Source: Halanaerobiaceae bacterium
GTDB lineage: Bacteria > Bacillota > Halanaerobiia > Halanaerobiales > Halarsenatibacteraceae
Assembly (NCBI GenBank): GCA_007134885.1
Contig: SLJX01000008.1
Location: forward strand, 1-33,930
Direction of reading: 5' to 3'
Length of the DNA stretch: 33,930 nt
The notes under the pieces are model-generated. The model saw only the letters and a program-made list of their open reading frames with translations, was not told the DNA's origin and searched no databases. Every line of letters starts with the position of its first letter. Within the stretch, counting starts at the first letter, position 1. Below, piece after piece: positions 1 through 7,751 of this stretch. Both the position numbers and the translations under genes were made by a program.

Positions 1-332
1 ACCAATATTTGCAGGATTTATAAAGCTTTTGTAGAAAATAAAAATAGGAATGTATATATTTTCAAGTGTAATAGTAGCCATTTAACAGCTTTACTTAAAA
101 TTTTACTTTATTATATTAACAGTATATTAACAGCTAGATAATATTAACAGTCAGATTATATTATCAGCCAGCTAACCGGTGACAAAAAAATGCTGGTAAA
201 ACCGCTGGAAGAACTTTTCAGAGGAGATTTAAAGGATCGGCAGGTTATAGAAACCCAAATTTCTGCTAAAAGCTTGCTGCTTAAATTTTGCTTAAATATC
301 CTGACTAAAATACAAGAAAAAGGAGGAGTATT
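1..332. other. AT-rich upstream region of the PfpI-like gene
   Basis: Apart from the doubtful short frame at 190-336, I see no gene here. Bases 110-170 contain several copies of a TATTAACAG-like word, an early example of the short degenerate repeats seen in most spacers of this window. I could not pick a convincing promoter. Confidence 0.4.
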
Positions 333-336
333 ATGA
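190..336 (+). CDS. possible 48-residue ORF overlapping the start of the PfpI-like gene
   Basis: An open frame of 48 codons starts at ATG 190 and ends with a TGA that shares bases with the ATG of the next gene (ATGA overlap at 333-336). Such an overlap is typical of translational coupling. The peptide has charged and leucine-rich stretches and no motif I recognise. Only a poor ribosome binding site (GGTGA, 178-182) precedes it, and the ribosome binding site of the downstream gene lies inside it, so it may be a chance frame. An in-frame stop at 145 shows it is not the tail of a longer gene. Confidence 0.22.
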   Translation: MLVKPLEELFRGDLKDRQVIETQISAKSLLLKFCLNILTKIQEKGGVL

Positions 337-863
337 GTCTGGAACAGAAAAAAATTGCGGTTCTGGCTGAAGACAAGTATGAAAATCTGGAAGCCTGGTA
401 TCCAATTTTGAGACTGCGGGAAGCAGGAGTGGAAGTTGATATCATCGGCCGTGATGCTGGTTGTGAGGTTTGTAAGAGCAAGGAAGGTTATCCCCTGAAG
501 GTAGATTTTAAGGCTAGAGAAATTGATCCTGCTGATTATGATGGAGTAATAGTACCTGGCGGCTATGCCCCTGACAGACTGCGCCGCTGCCAGAATGTCC
601 TGAAACTTGTCAAATATCAGGCAGAAAACAACGGTTTGGTGGCAGCGATCTGCCATGCAGGCTGGGTTCTGGCTTCTGCCAATGTTCTTAAGGGCAAGAC
701 TGTGACCTCAACCTCCGCCATTCGTGATGATATGGTCAATGCCGGCGCTCACTGGACAGATGAAGAGGTTGTTGTCGACGGCAACTTTATTACCTCCCGT
801 CATCCCGGGGATCTTCCGGCTTTCATGAAAGCCATTCTGGAATTTCTTATAAGTCAAAAATAA
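333..863 (+). CDS. DJ-1/PfpI family protein (class I glutamine amidotransferase-like fold)
   Basis: The 176-residue protein spans a complete single-domain DJ-1/PfpI fold. The nucleophile elbow AICHAGW places the reactive cysteine at 107 with histidine 108 beside it. An acidic residue near the N terminus (about E17) probably supports the cysteine. A VPGGYAPD segment (74-81) forms the usual glycine-rich turn. Family members act as cytosolic peptidases, deglycases or glyoxalase-like stress enzymes, and the sequence does not say which. The start ATG has a strong ribosome binding site (AAGGAGGAG, about 320-328). The gene stands alone, 328 bases ahead of the oxidoreductase genes. Membership of the family is secure; the activity and substrate are not. 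Confidence 0.9.
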   Translation: MSLEQKKIAVLAEDKYENLEAWYPILRLREAGVEVDIIGRDAGCEVCKSKEGYPLKVDFKAREIDPADYDGVIVPGGYAPDRLRRCQNVLKLVKYQAENNGLVAAICHAGWVLASANVLKGKTVTSTSAIRDDMVNAGAHWTDEEVVVDGNFITSRHPGDLPAFMKAILEFLISQK

Positions 864-1191
864 GAACAAAAAAATTCTTACCAAATACCATAAAAACAAC
901 TATTAAAACGCCCTTAAATACCAGGAATAAAGACCAGAAAATTTTACTATAATTACTATAAAACTATAAAAATCATTTAAGACTTCTTAATAAGGCCTCC
1001 TATAAAAACTCCTTGCTGGACTAATTTAATACAGCTATATGAGAGCTCAATAATTGAGAGATCTTACTAATAATCCTTAAAATAGCGCTAATCCAGATTT
1101 CATAACTTTTAGTCCTGAAGTTTAAAGCTGAAAACTGAAAACACAGGTTAAGTCTGTAAACACAGATTAAGAAAATTGAGGAGGGATTGGA
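864..1191. other. non-coding spacer with a perfect 13-bp palindrome
   Basis: I see no gene here. A weak hairpin (TAAGAA 861-866 with TTCTTA 875-880) follows the stop codon of the PfpI-like gene but has no good T-run. A perfect inverted repeat, CTCAATAATTGAG at 1046-1058, might be an operator for the oxidoreductase operon; nothing else supports that. A poor promoter-like pair (TTGCTG 1013-1018 and TATATG 1036-1041) precedes it. Confidence 0.35.
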
Positions 1192-2880
1192 TTGGACTTA
1201 AATCTTGTTATTGCAGGAGAAGCCGGCCAGGGTCTCCAAACCCTGGAAGAAATAATCGGTAAAGCCCTCTACCGGCAGGGCTATAACGTATTCAGCCACA
1301 AGGATTACATGTCCCGGGTCCGGGGCGGTCATAACTTTATGCAGATCCGCTTTGGCAATGGAGAGTTTCATTCCCCCCGGGAAGAGATTGACATCCTGGT
1401 AGCCTTAAATCAGGATGGTGTGGAAAATCACCAGCAGCGGGTTCAGCCTGAAGGCTATATTCTCTTCGATGGAAAAGCAGAGAATGAGCGGATTATCTCG
1501 GTTCCGGCCAAAGAGCTGGCTCAGCGGGTTAATCCCAAAGCCGCCAACACCGTATTTCTTGGAGTTCTCTGGCAGCTGCTGAACTTTGAGCTCGAGGAAC
1601 TGAAAAAAGTCATCAAAGAGAAATTCCCCAAAGAGGAAGTTCAGCAGGATAACCTGGAACTTCTTCAGGCTGGCTATGATTCAGTTGAAGCTGGCTTCGA
1701 AGTCGAGGAACCGTCCCGCTCCGGAGGAGAGGGCTATCTCTTCCTGGAGGGCAATCAGGCCATCGGTCTGGGAGCAGCCCTGGCAGGGGTGCAGTTTTAC
1801 TCTGCCTATCCCATGACCCCCTCCACCGGGATCCTCAACTACCTGGCATATCGACAGGATAAGCTCGGTATCGCCGTGGAGCAGGCCGAAGATGAAATCG
1901 CCGCTATTAACATGGCTCTGGGAGCTTCCTTTGCCGGAGCCCGCGCTATGACCGGAACCTCCGGTGGTGGATTCTCACTCATGACTGAAGCTTTCGGGCT
2001 GGCAGGACTGATGGAAACTCCACTGGTGATCGCCGAGACAATGCGCCCGGGTCCTGCTACCGGAATGCCAACCAGGACCGCTCAGGGTGACCTGAACTTT
2101 GTCATCAATGCCTCTCAGGATGAATTTCCCCTGAAGGTGATTGCCCCCAGGGATCAGGAAGATGCTTTCTACCAGACCTTTCGAGCCTTCAATCTGGCCG
2201 AAAAATACCAGATGCCGGTGGTGATTTTGGGCGACCAGTTTCTTTCCGATTCCGCCAGCACCGTGCCGGAGTTCAAGCTGGATGAGCTTGAAATTGCCCG
2301 CTACCTGATCGATGAAGATAACTGGCCGGAGGGCAAGGAATACCAGCGTTATGAGTTCACTGATGACGGCATTTCGCCCCGGGCCTATCCTGGACAGCTT
2401 TCTGATGAGGTAGTCCTGGTGGACAGCCACGAACATTTCCAGACCGGCCGGATTTCCGAGGATAAAGATATCCGTAAGGCCATGGTAGACAAACGGGCCC
2501 GCAAGTTTGAAAAACAGCGCCGGGAGGACACCCTGGAGCCCTATTACAGCGGACCGGAGAAACCTGAGGTGCTGATGGTCGGTTTTGGCTCCACCTACGG
2601 TCCCATGCTGGAAGTCCAGCAGCAACTCGCAGACGAAGGTGAAAGCGTTGGCATGCTGAGTTTCAACGATGTCTGGCCCCTGCCAACTGCCGAACTCGAA
2701 AAACGCAATGCTTATAATACCCACCTGGTGGTGATTGAAAATAACAGCACCGGTCAGTTCTCCCGCTTGATTACCGCCTACACCGAAATGGGAGCTGATT
2801 ACCGGATGCTGAAGTACGATGGACGCCCCTTTACCACCGATGAACTATACAACCGAATGAAAGATGAGGTGAAGTACTAA
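1192..2880 (+). CDS. 2-oxoacid:ferredoxin oxidoreductase, fused gamma-alpha subunit
   Basis: This 562-residue protein joins two subunits of the pyruvate/2-oxoglutarate:ferredoxin oxidoreductase family. Residues 1 to about 175 are the gamma domain, with a glycine-rich AGEAGQG motif (8-14) and the RVRGGHN segment (42-48). Residues from about 180 are the alpha domain, with the YPMTPST motif (206-212) near the thiamine diphosphate site. With the beta subunit encoded next, it should oxidise a 2-oxoacid to acyl-CoA and CO2 and reduce ferredoxin in the cytosol. It carries no ferredoxin-like cysteine domain of its own. The start is TTG 1192, placed six bases after GAGGAGGG (1178-1185); no ATG fits. 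The fused architecture resembles KorA-type enzymes, but the true substrate cannot be read from the sequence. Confidence 0.93.
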   Translation: MDLNLVIAGEAGQGLQTLEEIIGKALYRQGYNVFSHKDYMSRVRGGHNFMQIRFGNGEFHSPREEIDILVALNQDGVENHQQRVQPEGYILFDGKAENERIISVPAKELAQRVNPKAANTVFLGVLWQLLNFELEELKKVIKEKFPKEEVQQDNLELLQAGYDSVEAGFEVEEPSRSGGEGYLFLEGNQAIGLGAALAGVQFYSAYPMTPSTGILNYLAYRQDKLGIAVEQAEDEIAAINMALGASFAGARAMTGTSGGGFSLMTEAFGLAGLMETPLVIAETMRPGPATGMPTRTAQGDLNFVINASQDEFPLKVIAPRDQEDAFYQTFRAFNLAEKYQMPVVILGDQFLSDSASTVPEFKLDELEIARYLIDEDNWPEGKEYQRYEFTDDGISPRAYPGQLSDEVVLVDSHEHFQTGRISEDKDIRKAMVDKRARKFEKQRREDTLEPYYSGPEKPEVLMVGFGSTYGPMLEVQQQLADEGESVGMLSFNDVWPLPTAELEKRNAYNTHLVVIENNSTGQFSRLITAYTEMGADYRMLKYDGRPFTTDELYNRMKDEVKY

Positions 2881-3731
2881 TGCTGGAAAAAGACATTTAT
2901 GAACCCGATCGCAATACTGCCTGGTGCCCGGGCTGCGGTAATTTTCCCTTGAGAAAAGCTCTGGCTGAAGCCCTGGCCGAGCTGGAAATTCACACCGATG
3001 ATTTTGTCATGTTCTCCGGAATTGGCCAGGCCGCCAAAATGCCCCATTACTTTAAGAGTAATGCCTTTAATGGTCTGCACGGTCGGGCTCTGCCGCCGGC
3101 CATCGGCTTCCGGATGGTGAATCCCACCATGAAGGTGATTGTGGAATCCGGCGATGGCGACACCTACGGCGAGGGCGGCAACCATCTGCTGCATAATATC
3201 AGGCGCAATCCCGATATCGCCCATTTTGTTCACAACAACCAGATCTACGGGCTGACCAAAGGGCAGGCTTCCCCTACCACCGGTACCGACATCAAGACTA
3301 AGGTCCAGCCCCATGGTGTAACCGGCGAGCCCTTTAACCCGGTACGCTTCGCTGTCGGCATGAGAGCCAGTTTTGTGGCCCGGGGCTTTGTCAGCGAACG
3401 GGATCAGCTGGTCAAGCTGATGAAGGAAGCCCTGCAGCATCGAGGCTATGCCCTGGTGGATATCCTCCAGCCCTGTGTCACCTTCAACAAAGTCAACACC
3501 TATAAATGGTATGCCCAGAACAGCTATATTCTAAATGATGACTATGACCCCACCGATTATCAGAGCGCCGTTCAGAAAGCTGAAGAGTGGGATGAAGGCA
3601 TACCGCTGGGCATAATTTACCGGGAAGAAAAACCTATCTTCCGCGATAAATTTTTCAATCTGTCCGACGAGCTGCTGGTAGATTATCCCCGCCCGGTCGA
3701 CCGGGAAGAATTCATGCGGGAATTTTCTTAA
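2880..3731 (+). CDS. 2-oxoacid:ferredoxin oxidoreductase, beta subunit (thiamine diphosphate binding)
   Basis: This 283-residue protein is the catalytic partner of the preceding gene, and its ATG shares one base with that gene's TAA (TAATG), so translation is probably coupled. The thiamine diphosphate and magnesium motif starts at GDGDTYGEGGNH (91-102) and runs to NNQIYGLT (119-126). An N-terminal CPGC (16-19) and Cys199 are two of the usual anchor points of the single 4Fe-4S cluster. The protein has only these three cysteines: the position where related subunits read GIGC here reads GIGQAAKMPHY (48-58). The cluster may therefore have a non-cysteine ligand or be altered. The substrate is undetermined; 2-oxoglutarate, pyruvate and branched-chain 2-oxoacids all remain possible. 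Confidence 0.93.
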   Translation: MLEKDIYEPDRNTAWCPGCGNFPLRKALAEALAELEIHTDDFVMFSGIGQAAKMPHYFKSNAFNGLHGRALPPAIGFRMVNPTMKVIVESGDGDTYGEGGNHLLHNIRRNPDIAHFVHNNQIYGLTKGQASPTTGTDIKTKVQPHGVTGEPFNPVRFAVGMRASFVARGFVSERDQLVKLMKEALQHRGYALVDILQPCVTFNKVNTYKWYAQNSYILNDDYDPTDYQSAVQKAEEWDEGIPLGIIYREEKPIFRDKFFNLSDELLVDYPRPVDREEFMREFS

Positions 3732-3780
3732 AATAAAGAGATTAAAATGCCATATAGCAATAAAAGAAGGAGGTTTATTA

Positions 3781-4275
3781 ATGAAAGACATCTATCAGTT
3801 CGCCATAAATTTTGAGCAGGAAAATCAGAAGTTTTACCGGGATTGTGCTGCCAGGGTTGGTGACGGCAGGCTGGAGAAGGTTTTTTACCGCCTGGCTGAT
3901 GAAGAGAAGAAACATGAACAGATAATCCGCAATCTGGCTGAGTCCGGTGAGATTGAGCCGGTTGAATCGGATATTGTCTCTGATGCCAGGGAAACCTTCA
4001 GGGAGCTGACCAGGGATTTTGACACCAATGAAGGGGTCATGCCCCGGGATCAGCTCAGCATTTATAAAAAAGCCTGGGAACTGGAGAAAAAAAGCCATAC
4101 CTACTACTCCGAGAAAGCTGAAGAAACTGAAGATGAACTGATTAAGGAGACATTCAGCCGCCTGGCCGTTGAAGAGAAGAAGCATCAAAATATCATGCAT
4201 AATCTGGTTACCATGGTTGAGCGTCCCAAAACCTGGCTGGAAGATGCCGAATGGTATCACCACCAGGATTATTAA
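3781..4275 (+). CDS. ferritin-like (rubrerythrin-type) diiron protein with two helical repeats
   Basis: The 164-residue protein consists of two similar halves. Each half has a glutamate-containing helix ending in a tyrosine (E12 with Y19; E102 with Y109), followed by an EEKKH helix (41-45 and 131-135... that is E42/H45 and E132/H135). These are the diiron ligands expected of the ferritin-like superfamily, as in rubrerythrin or YciE-type proteins. No C-terminal rubredoxin domain is present. It probably handles iron, peroxide or oxygen stress, which fits its place after an oxygen-sensitive ferredoxin-dependent enzyme. A very strong ribosome binding site (AGAAGGAGG, about 3764-3772) precedes the ATG. 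The precise function is unknown. Confidence 0.85.
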   Translation: MKDIYQFAINFEQENQKFYRDCAARVGDGRLEKVFYRLADEEKKHEQIIRNLAESGEIEPVESDIVSDARETFRELTRDFDTNEGVMPRDQLSIYKKAWELEKKSHTYYSEKAEETEDELIKETFSRLAVEEKKHQNIMHNLVTMVERPKTWLEDAEWYHHQDY

Positions 4276-4399
4276 GAGCATATCATTTTACTGAACTGTA
4301 TCGGTGTTACTAATATAAACTTGAGCATATCAGCATCACATATCAGCCTCAATAATATAATGAGCTATTTAAAATGAACTTTTAAGAGATCGATTTAAA

Positions 4400-4445
4400 G
4401 GAGAAGTCTGACGGCAACCAACCTGTTGGACTTCTCCAGTTTTTT
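4400..4445 (+). terminator. intrinsic terminator after the ferritin-like gene
   Basis: GGAGAAGTC (4400-4408) pairs perfectly with GACTTCTCC (4429-4437). An inner CAAC/GTTG pairing (4415-4418 with 4425-4428) extends the stem, leaving a one-sided bulge. A run of six T (4440-4445) follows almost directly. It lies 125 bases after the stop codon and upstream of the MATE promoter, so it most likely ends the upstream transcript. Confidence 0.75.
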
Positions 4446-4486
4446 GTGCTGAGAGCCAGCCGCTGCTGAAGGCCAATTTTTGCTTA

Positions 4487-4515
4487 TTGACATTGTTATC
4501 AAATCACAATATACT
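4487..4515 (+). promoter_or_regulatory. sigma-A promoter of the MATE exporter gene
   Basis: TTGACA (4487-4492) and TATACT (4510-4515) are separated by exactly 17 bases. This is one of the best promoter matches in the window. TTGACA-N4-TATCAA over 4487-4502 forms an imperfect dyad overlapping the -35 element, a possible operator. Transcription would begin near 4522. Confidence 0.75.
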
Positions 4516-4531
4516 TAATGAGGAATACATA

Positions 4532-4594
4532 ATGACAAAAAAATTTACCGACGACCAGCCTGGTAAAACTGTCCTGGTGAAGCTGACCTGTTGA
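4532..4594 (+). CDS. possible 20-residue leader peptide upstream of the MATE gene
   Basis: ATG 4532 opens a 20-codon frame ending in TGA at 4592-4594, just downstream of the promoter at 4487-4515. AGGAA (4521-4525) could be its ribosome binding site, but lies at the predicted transcript start. The peptide has no recognisable motif. It may be a leader ORF or chance. Confidence 0.18.
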   Translation: MTKKFTDDQPGKTVLVKLTC

Positions 4595-4676
4595 AACTGC
4601 CCTGGTGGAACTGCCAGAATTACCTGTCAGTATAGTTAAACTACCAGAATTACCTGGCAAATTTGGAGCCGATACT

Positions 4677-6053
4677 ATGCATCAACCACCACCCCGGGGA
4701 GGATCAGAGATTGTCCAGCAGGAAGATTCCTCCTCCAAAAAAGTAATCCTCAAACTGGCCTGGCCGGTTATCATTGAGCAGGCCTTAAACACCCTGACCC
4801 AGGTTGTCGACATGATGATGGTGGGCCGTCTGGGGGCAGCTGCCGTGACGGCCGTGGGTCTGTCAATTCAGCCGCTCTTATTTTCCCTGGCCATTGGAAT
4901 TTCCATCAGTGTCGGTACCACCGCCCTGGTGGCCCGCTTTATCGGGGCTGGCGATGAGGAAGAGGCCGGCAGAACCCTGCAGCAGTCTCTGCTTAGCGTC
5001 GGGGTACTGACCATTATAGTTTCGATTATTTTTTTCCTGCTGGCCGAGCAGGTTATCAGATTTATGGGCGCCGAAGCCGAGGTTATTCCCCTGGGAACAA
5101 CCTATATCCGGATTCTGGTTCCCGGTCTGATGTTTATGTTTATCGGCTTTGTTCTGACCTCCGCCCTTCGGGGAGCCGGCGATACCAAAACTCCGATGAA
5201 GGTCAATCTGGTTCTTAATATAATCAATGTCTTTGGCAACTATGTGCTGATATTTGGCCGGCTGGGTTTTCCCGAAATGGGTCTGCAGGGAGCCGCTCTG
5301 GCCACCACCTTTGCCCGCAGTCTGACAGGGATTGTTCTATTTATCCATGTATTTAAACCGCAAGCAGCGGTTACCCTCTTGAAGAAAAATTTCTTTATAC
5401 CTGACCTTCAGCGGATCAAGCGAATTCTCAATATTGGTTATCCGGCAGCTCTGGAGCAGCTTGTCATGCGCACCGCCCAGATCCTTTTTGTCCGGGTGGT
5501 AGCCGGACTGGGAACCGTGGCCTTTGCCGCCCATCAGATTGCCATCAATGTGGAATCCATTTCCTATATGCCGGGTATCGGAATAGCTACCGCTGCTACC
5601 ACCCTGGTCGGCCAGAATCTGGGTGCCGAAAGGCCGAAACAGGCCGAACGCAGCGGCCATCAGGCCTGGCAGCTGGGAGCTTTGATCATGGGGGGTATGG
5701 CCCTGCTGTTCTTTTTTATTCCCGATCTGCTGATGAGGCTTTATACCGATGATCCCGCCATCATTTCCCAGGGAGCTCTGGCTCTCAGAATTGTCGCCTT
5801 CGCCCAGATTCCGATGGGCACACAGTTTATCTACGCCGGAGGCTTGAGAGGCGCAGGAGAGACCCGGTCGGTCTTTTACAGCACCGCCATCTCCAGCTGG
5901 ATCGGCCGTCTGGGCATGGCCTATATTTTCATTGAATTTATGGATATGGGCCTGGCCGGAGCCTGGCTGGCCATGGTAATTGACTGGAGCATGAGAGGGG
6001 GCTATGTTTTTTATAGATTTAAATTGGGACGCTGGAAGGAGTTAGAAGTGTAG
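4677..6053 (+). CDS. MATE family multidrug/cation antiporter
   Basis: The protein is a twelve-helix MatE exporter built of two homologous halves. The first half starts at LKLAWPVIIEQ and contains the VDMMMVGRLG stretch. The second half starts at IPDLQRIKRILNIGYPAALEQ. MATE proteins expel cationic drugs or metabolites in exchange for Na+ or H+; a Na+-driven member would suit a salt-adapted cell. I chose ATG 4677 because GGAG (4665-4668) lies eight bases upstream, giving 458 residues, a normal family length. The frame is open to GTG 4605, but the added 24 residues are encoded by a local repeat and look unlike a MATE N terminus. The substrate is unknown. Confidence 0.9.
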   Translation: MHQPPPRGGSEIVQQEDSSSKKVILKLAWPVIIEQALNTLTQVVDMMMVGRLGAAAVTAVGLSIQPLLFSLAIGISISVGTTALVARFIGAGDEEEAGRTLQQSLLSVGVLTIIVSIIFFLLAEQVIRFMGAEAEVIPLGTTYIRILVPGLMFMFIGFVLTSALRGAGDTKTPMKVNLVLNIINVFGNYVLIFGRLGFPEMGLQGAALATTFARSLTGIVLFIHVFKPQAAVTLLKKNFFIPDLQRIKRILNIGYPAALEQLVMRTAQILFVRVVAGLGTVAFAAHQIAINVESISYMPGIGIATAATTLVGQNLGAERPKQAERSGHQAWQLGALIMGGMALLFFFIPDLLMRLYTDDPAIISQGALALRIVAFAQIPMGTQFIYAGGLRGAGETRSVFYSTAISSWIGRLGMAYIFIEFMDMGLAGAWLAMVIDWSMRGGYVFYRFKLGRWKELEV

Positions 6054-6166
6054 ATCACGAATATATATAATAAGCTGCAAAACATTATTGTTTTTTTCCT
6101 GGTTTAATCTCCGGGTTTAATCATTATCTTTTCAAGCTTTATTAAAATATTTTGGGGGTGGAAACC

Positions 6167-7063
6167 TTGCATAAAAAATGGTATGGACTTGTGATTTTGC
6201 TGGTTCTGGTGGCTGCTCTTCTTGTTCTTATGCCCTATGAAATAAATCTGATTCGTAGAAATGAAGTCAATGATATTGAGGAAGAAATAGTTGAACCAGA
6301 AGAAATTACCGAAATGGATGAAATAAACGAAAGAGAGGAAGTTGTCGACCCTGAGCAGATTGATCTGGAGGACCTGGTAATTGAGGATGACGAACTGCTG
6401 GCAGCGGTAGAGGATGTGGTGGATGAGGTGGGAGTTGAACCTCCGGCCGAAAGGGCCACTCTGAATCTGACCTGGCAGGAGGAGACCTCGGTAGCGCCTG
6501 ACCAGGCCCGGCTGATACTGGCCGTTGAGACTGAAGATGAGGAGATTGAACCTGCCTACCAGGAAAACAATGAAATTGTTGAGGAAGTCAAGCAGGCTCT
6601 GGAGGAATATGATGACCTGGAGATTGAAACTCTGGCCTTTAATATTTATCCCGACCGCTATGTTGACCGGGAGGCAACCAGATACCGGGTAGTCAACCGC
6701 CTCCAGCTGGTCCTCTCTGATCTTGACCTTCTGGCTGAAGTAATTGATTCTGCCGTGACGGCTGGAGTTAACAGGATAAACAGCGTGGATTTCATGCTGT
6801 CTGATTCCCGGGAGGTGCAGGCTGAAACCACTGCCCGGGCCATAGAAGGCTTGAAGAATAAGGCCTCCGAGCTGACCACAGAATTTGACCGGGAGGAATA
6901 TCGGTTCGTCGAGATTGACCTGCAGGAATCCCTGCAGCGGGACAGACCGTATTTATACAGAGATGTAATGATGTCAGAGTCGGCAGCAACAGGCACTCTG
7001 CCTTCAATAGAACCTGGCGACATAACCATCTCAACAACCCTGCGCGCCAAAATAGAGTTTTAA
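6167..7063 (+). CDS. membrane-anchored SIMPL-domain (DUF541) protein
   Basis: A single hydrophobic helix near residues 3-22 probably anchors the protein, with the rest outside the membrane. An acidic linker rich in Glu and Asp follows, then a SIMPL/DUF541 domain. This shows the APDQARLILAVE start, the LAFNIYPDRY segment, the AVTAGVNRINSVDFMLSD core and the ARAIEGLKNKASEL helix. SIMPL proteins (for example BP26 of Brucella) form ring-like periplasmic or surface assemblies of unclear role. The best start is TTG 6167, five bases after GGGGGTGG (6154-6161); the same frame is open from TTG 6152. The protein is strongly acidic, as expected for an exposed protein in a halophile. Its partner and function are unknown. 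Confidence 0.82.
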   Translation: MHKKWYGLVILLVLVAALLVLMPYEINLIRRNEVNDIEEEIVEPEEITEMDEINEREEVVDPEQIDLEDLVIEDDELLAAVEDVVDEVGVEPPAERATLNLTWQEETSVAPDQARLILAVETEDEEIEPAYQENNEIVEEVKQALEEYDDLEIETLAFNIYPDRYVDREATRYRVVNRLQLVLSDLDLLAEVIDSAVTAGVNRINSVDFMLSDSREVQAETTARAIEGLKNKASELTTEFDREEYRFVEIDLQESLQRDRPYLYRDVMMSESAATGTLPSIEPGDITISTTLRAKIEF

Positions 7064-7110
7064 ATTGCCCCTCATTCTAAAATAAATAATACAATCTATT
7101 TACTAGAATG

Positions 7111-7198
7111 GATATTACAGGGAATACAGGTAATAAAGGATATCACAGGGAATGCAGAATATTACAGGGTATTACAGGATATTGCAAGGTATTACAGG
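7111..7198 (+). repeat. degenerate tandem repeat, about nine units of 9-11 bp
   Basis: Units resemble GATATTACAG (for example GATATTACAG, GATATCACAG, GGTATTACAG, GATATTGCAAG, GTATTACAG). They alternate with shorter GGAATACAG-type units. The array is non-coding and lies between the SIMPL gene and its likely terminator. Confidence 0.75.
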
Positions 7199-7419
7199 AA
7201 TTTTTACAACTTTTCCAGCTGATATTTTATAGTCCTGGAAGCCTATTTTTAATGGAGGAATTCCATTTTTAGAGGAATTCCAATTTCAATCATTTCTAAT
7301 ATAAATGGCAAGACACCTTGAAGCTATTTAATAATAGCTTTCAATGAGTCTTATTAGTTTGTTAAGAAGAGCCGATAACTTCAATAAAATAACGTCATCA
7401 TTACAATGACGTCATCAAG

Positions 7420-7456
7420 CCCGGCCTGGAAATCTAATTCTTCTGGCCGGGTTTTT
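7420..7456 (+). terminator. intrinsic terminator upstream of dprA
   Basis: CCCGGCC (7420-7426) pairs perfectly with GGCCGGG (7445-7451), and five T follow at once. The loop can pair further (GGAA with TTCT). It closes transcription coming from the SIMPL gene side and separates it from the dprA promoter. Confidence 0.85.
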
Positions 7457-7638
7457 CTATGATCATTTTTATGATCATTTTTATGATCACATCATGATAA
7501 TTGTTTTGGCTATTTTCTGGTTATATTTTCTGGATATATTTTATTGGCAAATTTCTTGCTCAAATATTTTTGCTCAAATTCAAAGCATATTTACCGGTTT
7601 TATTTTTCCCTACCAAACTTTCCAGATGAAAATTTTAG

Positions 7639-7667
7639 TTGTAAAATATTCCAGATAATTATATAAT
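7639..7667 (+). promoter_or_regulatory. sigma-A promoter of dprA
   Basis: TTGTAA (7639-7644) and a consensus TATAAT (7662-7667) are separated by exactly 17 bases. Transcription would start near 7674. That leaves room for the strong ribosome binding site at 7739-7747 but not for one ahead of the earlier in-frame ATG 7689. Confidence 0.7.
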
Positions 7668-7751
7668 TATATTTATAGATAGTAAAATATGGAATTTTTA
7701 TTAGCAATTATACTGACTGCTGCTTATCTGGCAATTTTAAGGAGGAGAATG

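Larger units (their letters stand above)
4276..4676. other. spacer between the ferritin-like and MATE genes
   Basis: This 401-base spacer holds the terminator at 4400-4445, the promoter at 4487-4515 and the doubtful leader frame at 4532-4594. GAGCATATCA and CATATCAGC words recur near 4280-4350. Around 4565-4655 an AACTGCCTGG / CCAGAATTACCTG word is repeated, which opens the reading frame upstream of the likely MATE start. Confidence 0.5.
7064..7751. other. long spacer before dprA
   Basis: This 688-base spacer contains a 10-bp tandem array (7111-7198), GGAATTCC palindromes near 7256-7280, a stem-loop (ACGTCAT 7392-7398 with ATGACGT 7406-7412), an intrinsic terminator (7420-7456) and a triplicated ATGATCATTTTT word (about 7459-7489). 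The dprA promoter (7639-7667) ends it. No gene was recognised. Confidence 0.6.

Noticed and set aside
1975-2724. Long minus-strand frame of 249 codons inside the fused oxidoreductase gene
   Set aside because: It is antisense to a clearly conserved protein and has no family features. Open antisense frames are common in codon-biased genes.
4400-4445. SAM-I riboswitch, because of the GGCAACC word at 4413-4419
   Set aside because: The multi-helix core and the other conserved segments of the S-box are missing, and the nearby gene is not linked to methionine. The element is explained as a terminator hairpin.
4605-4676. Extended N terminus of the MATE exporter from GTG 4605
   Set aside because: The 24 extra residues come from a local DNA repeat, and the better ribosome binding site serves ATG 4677.
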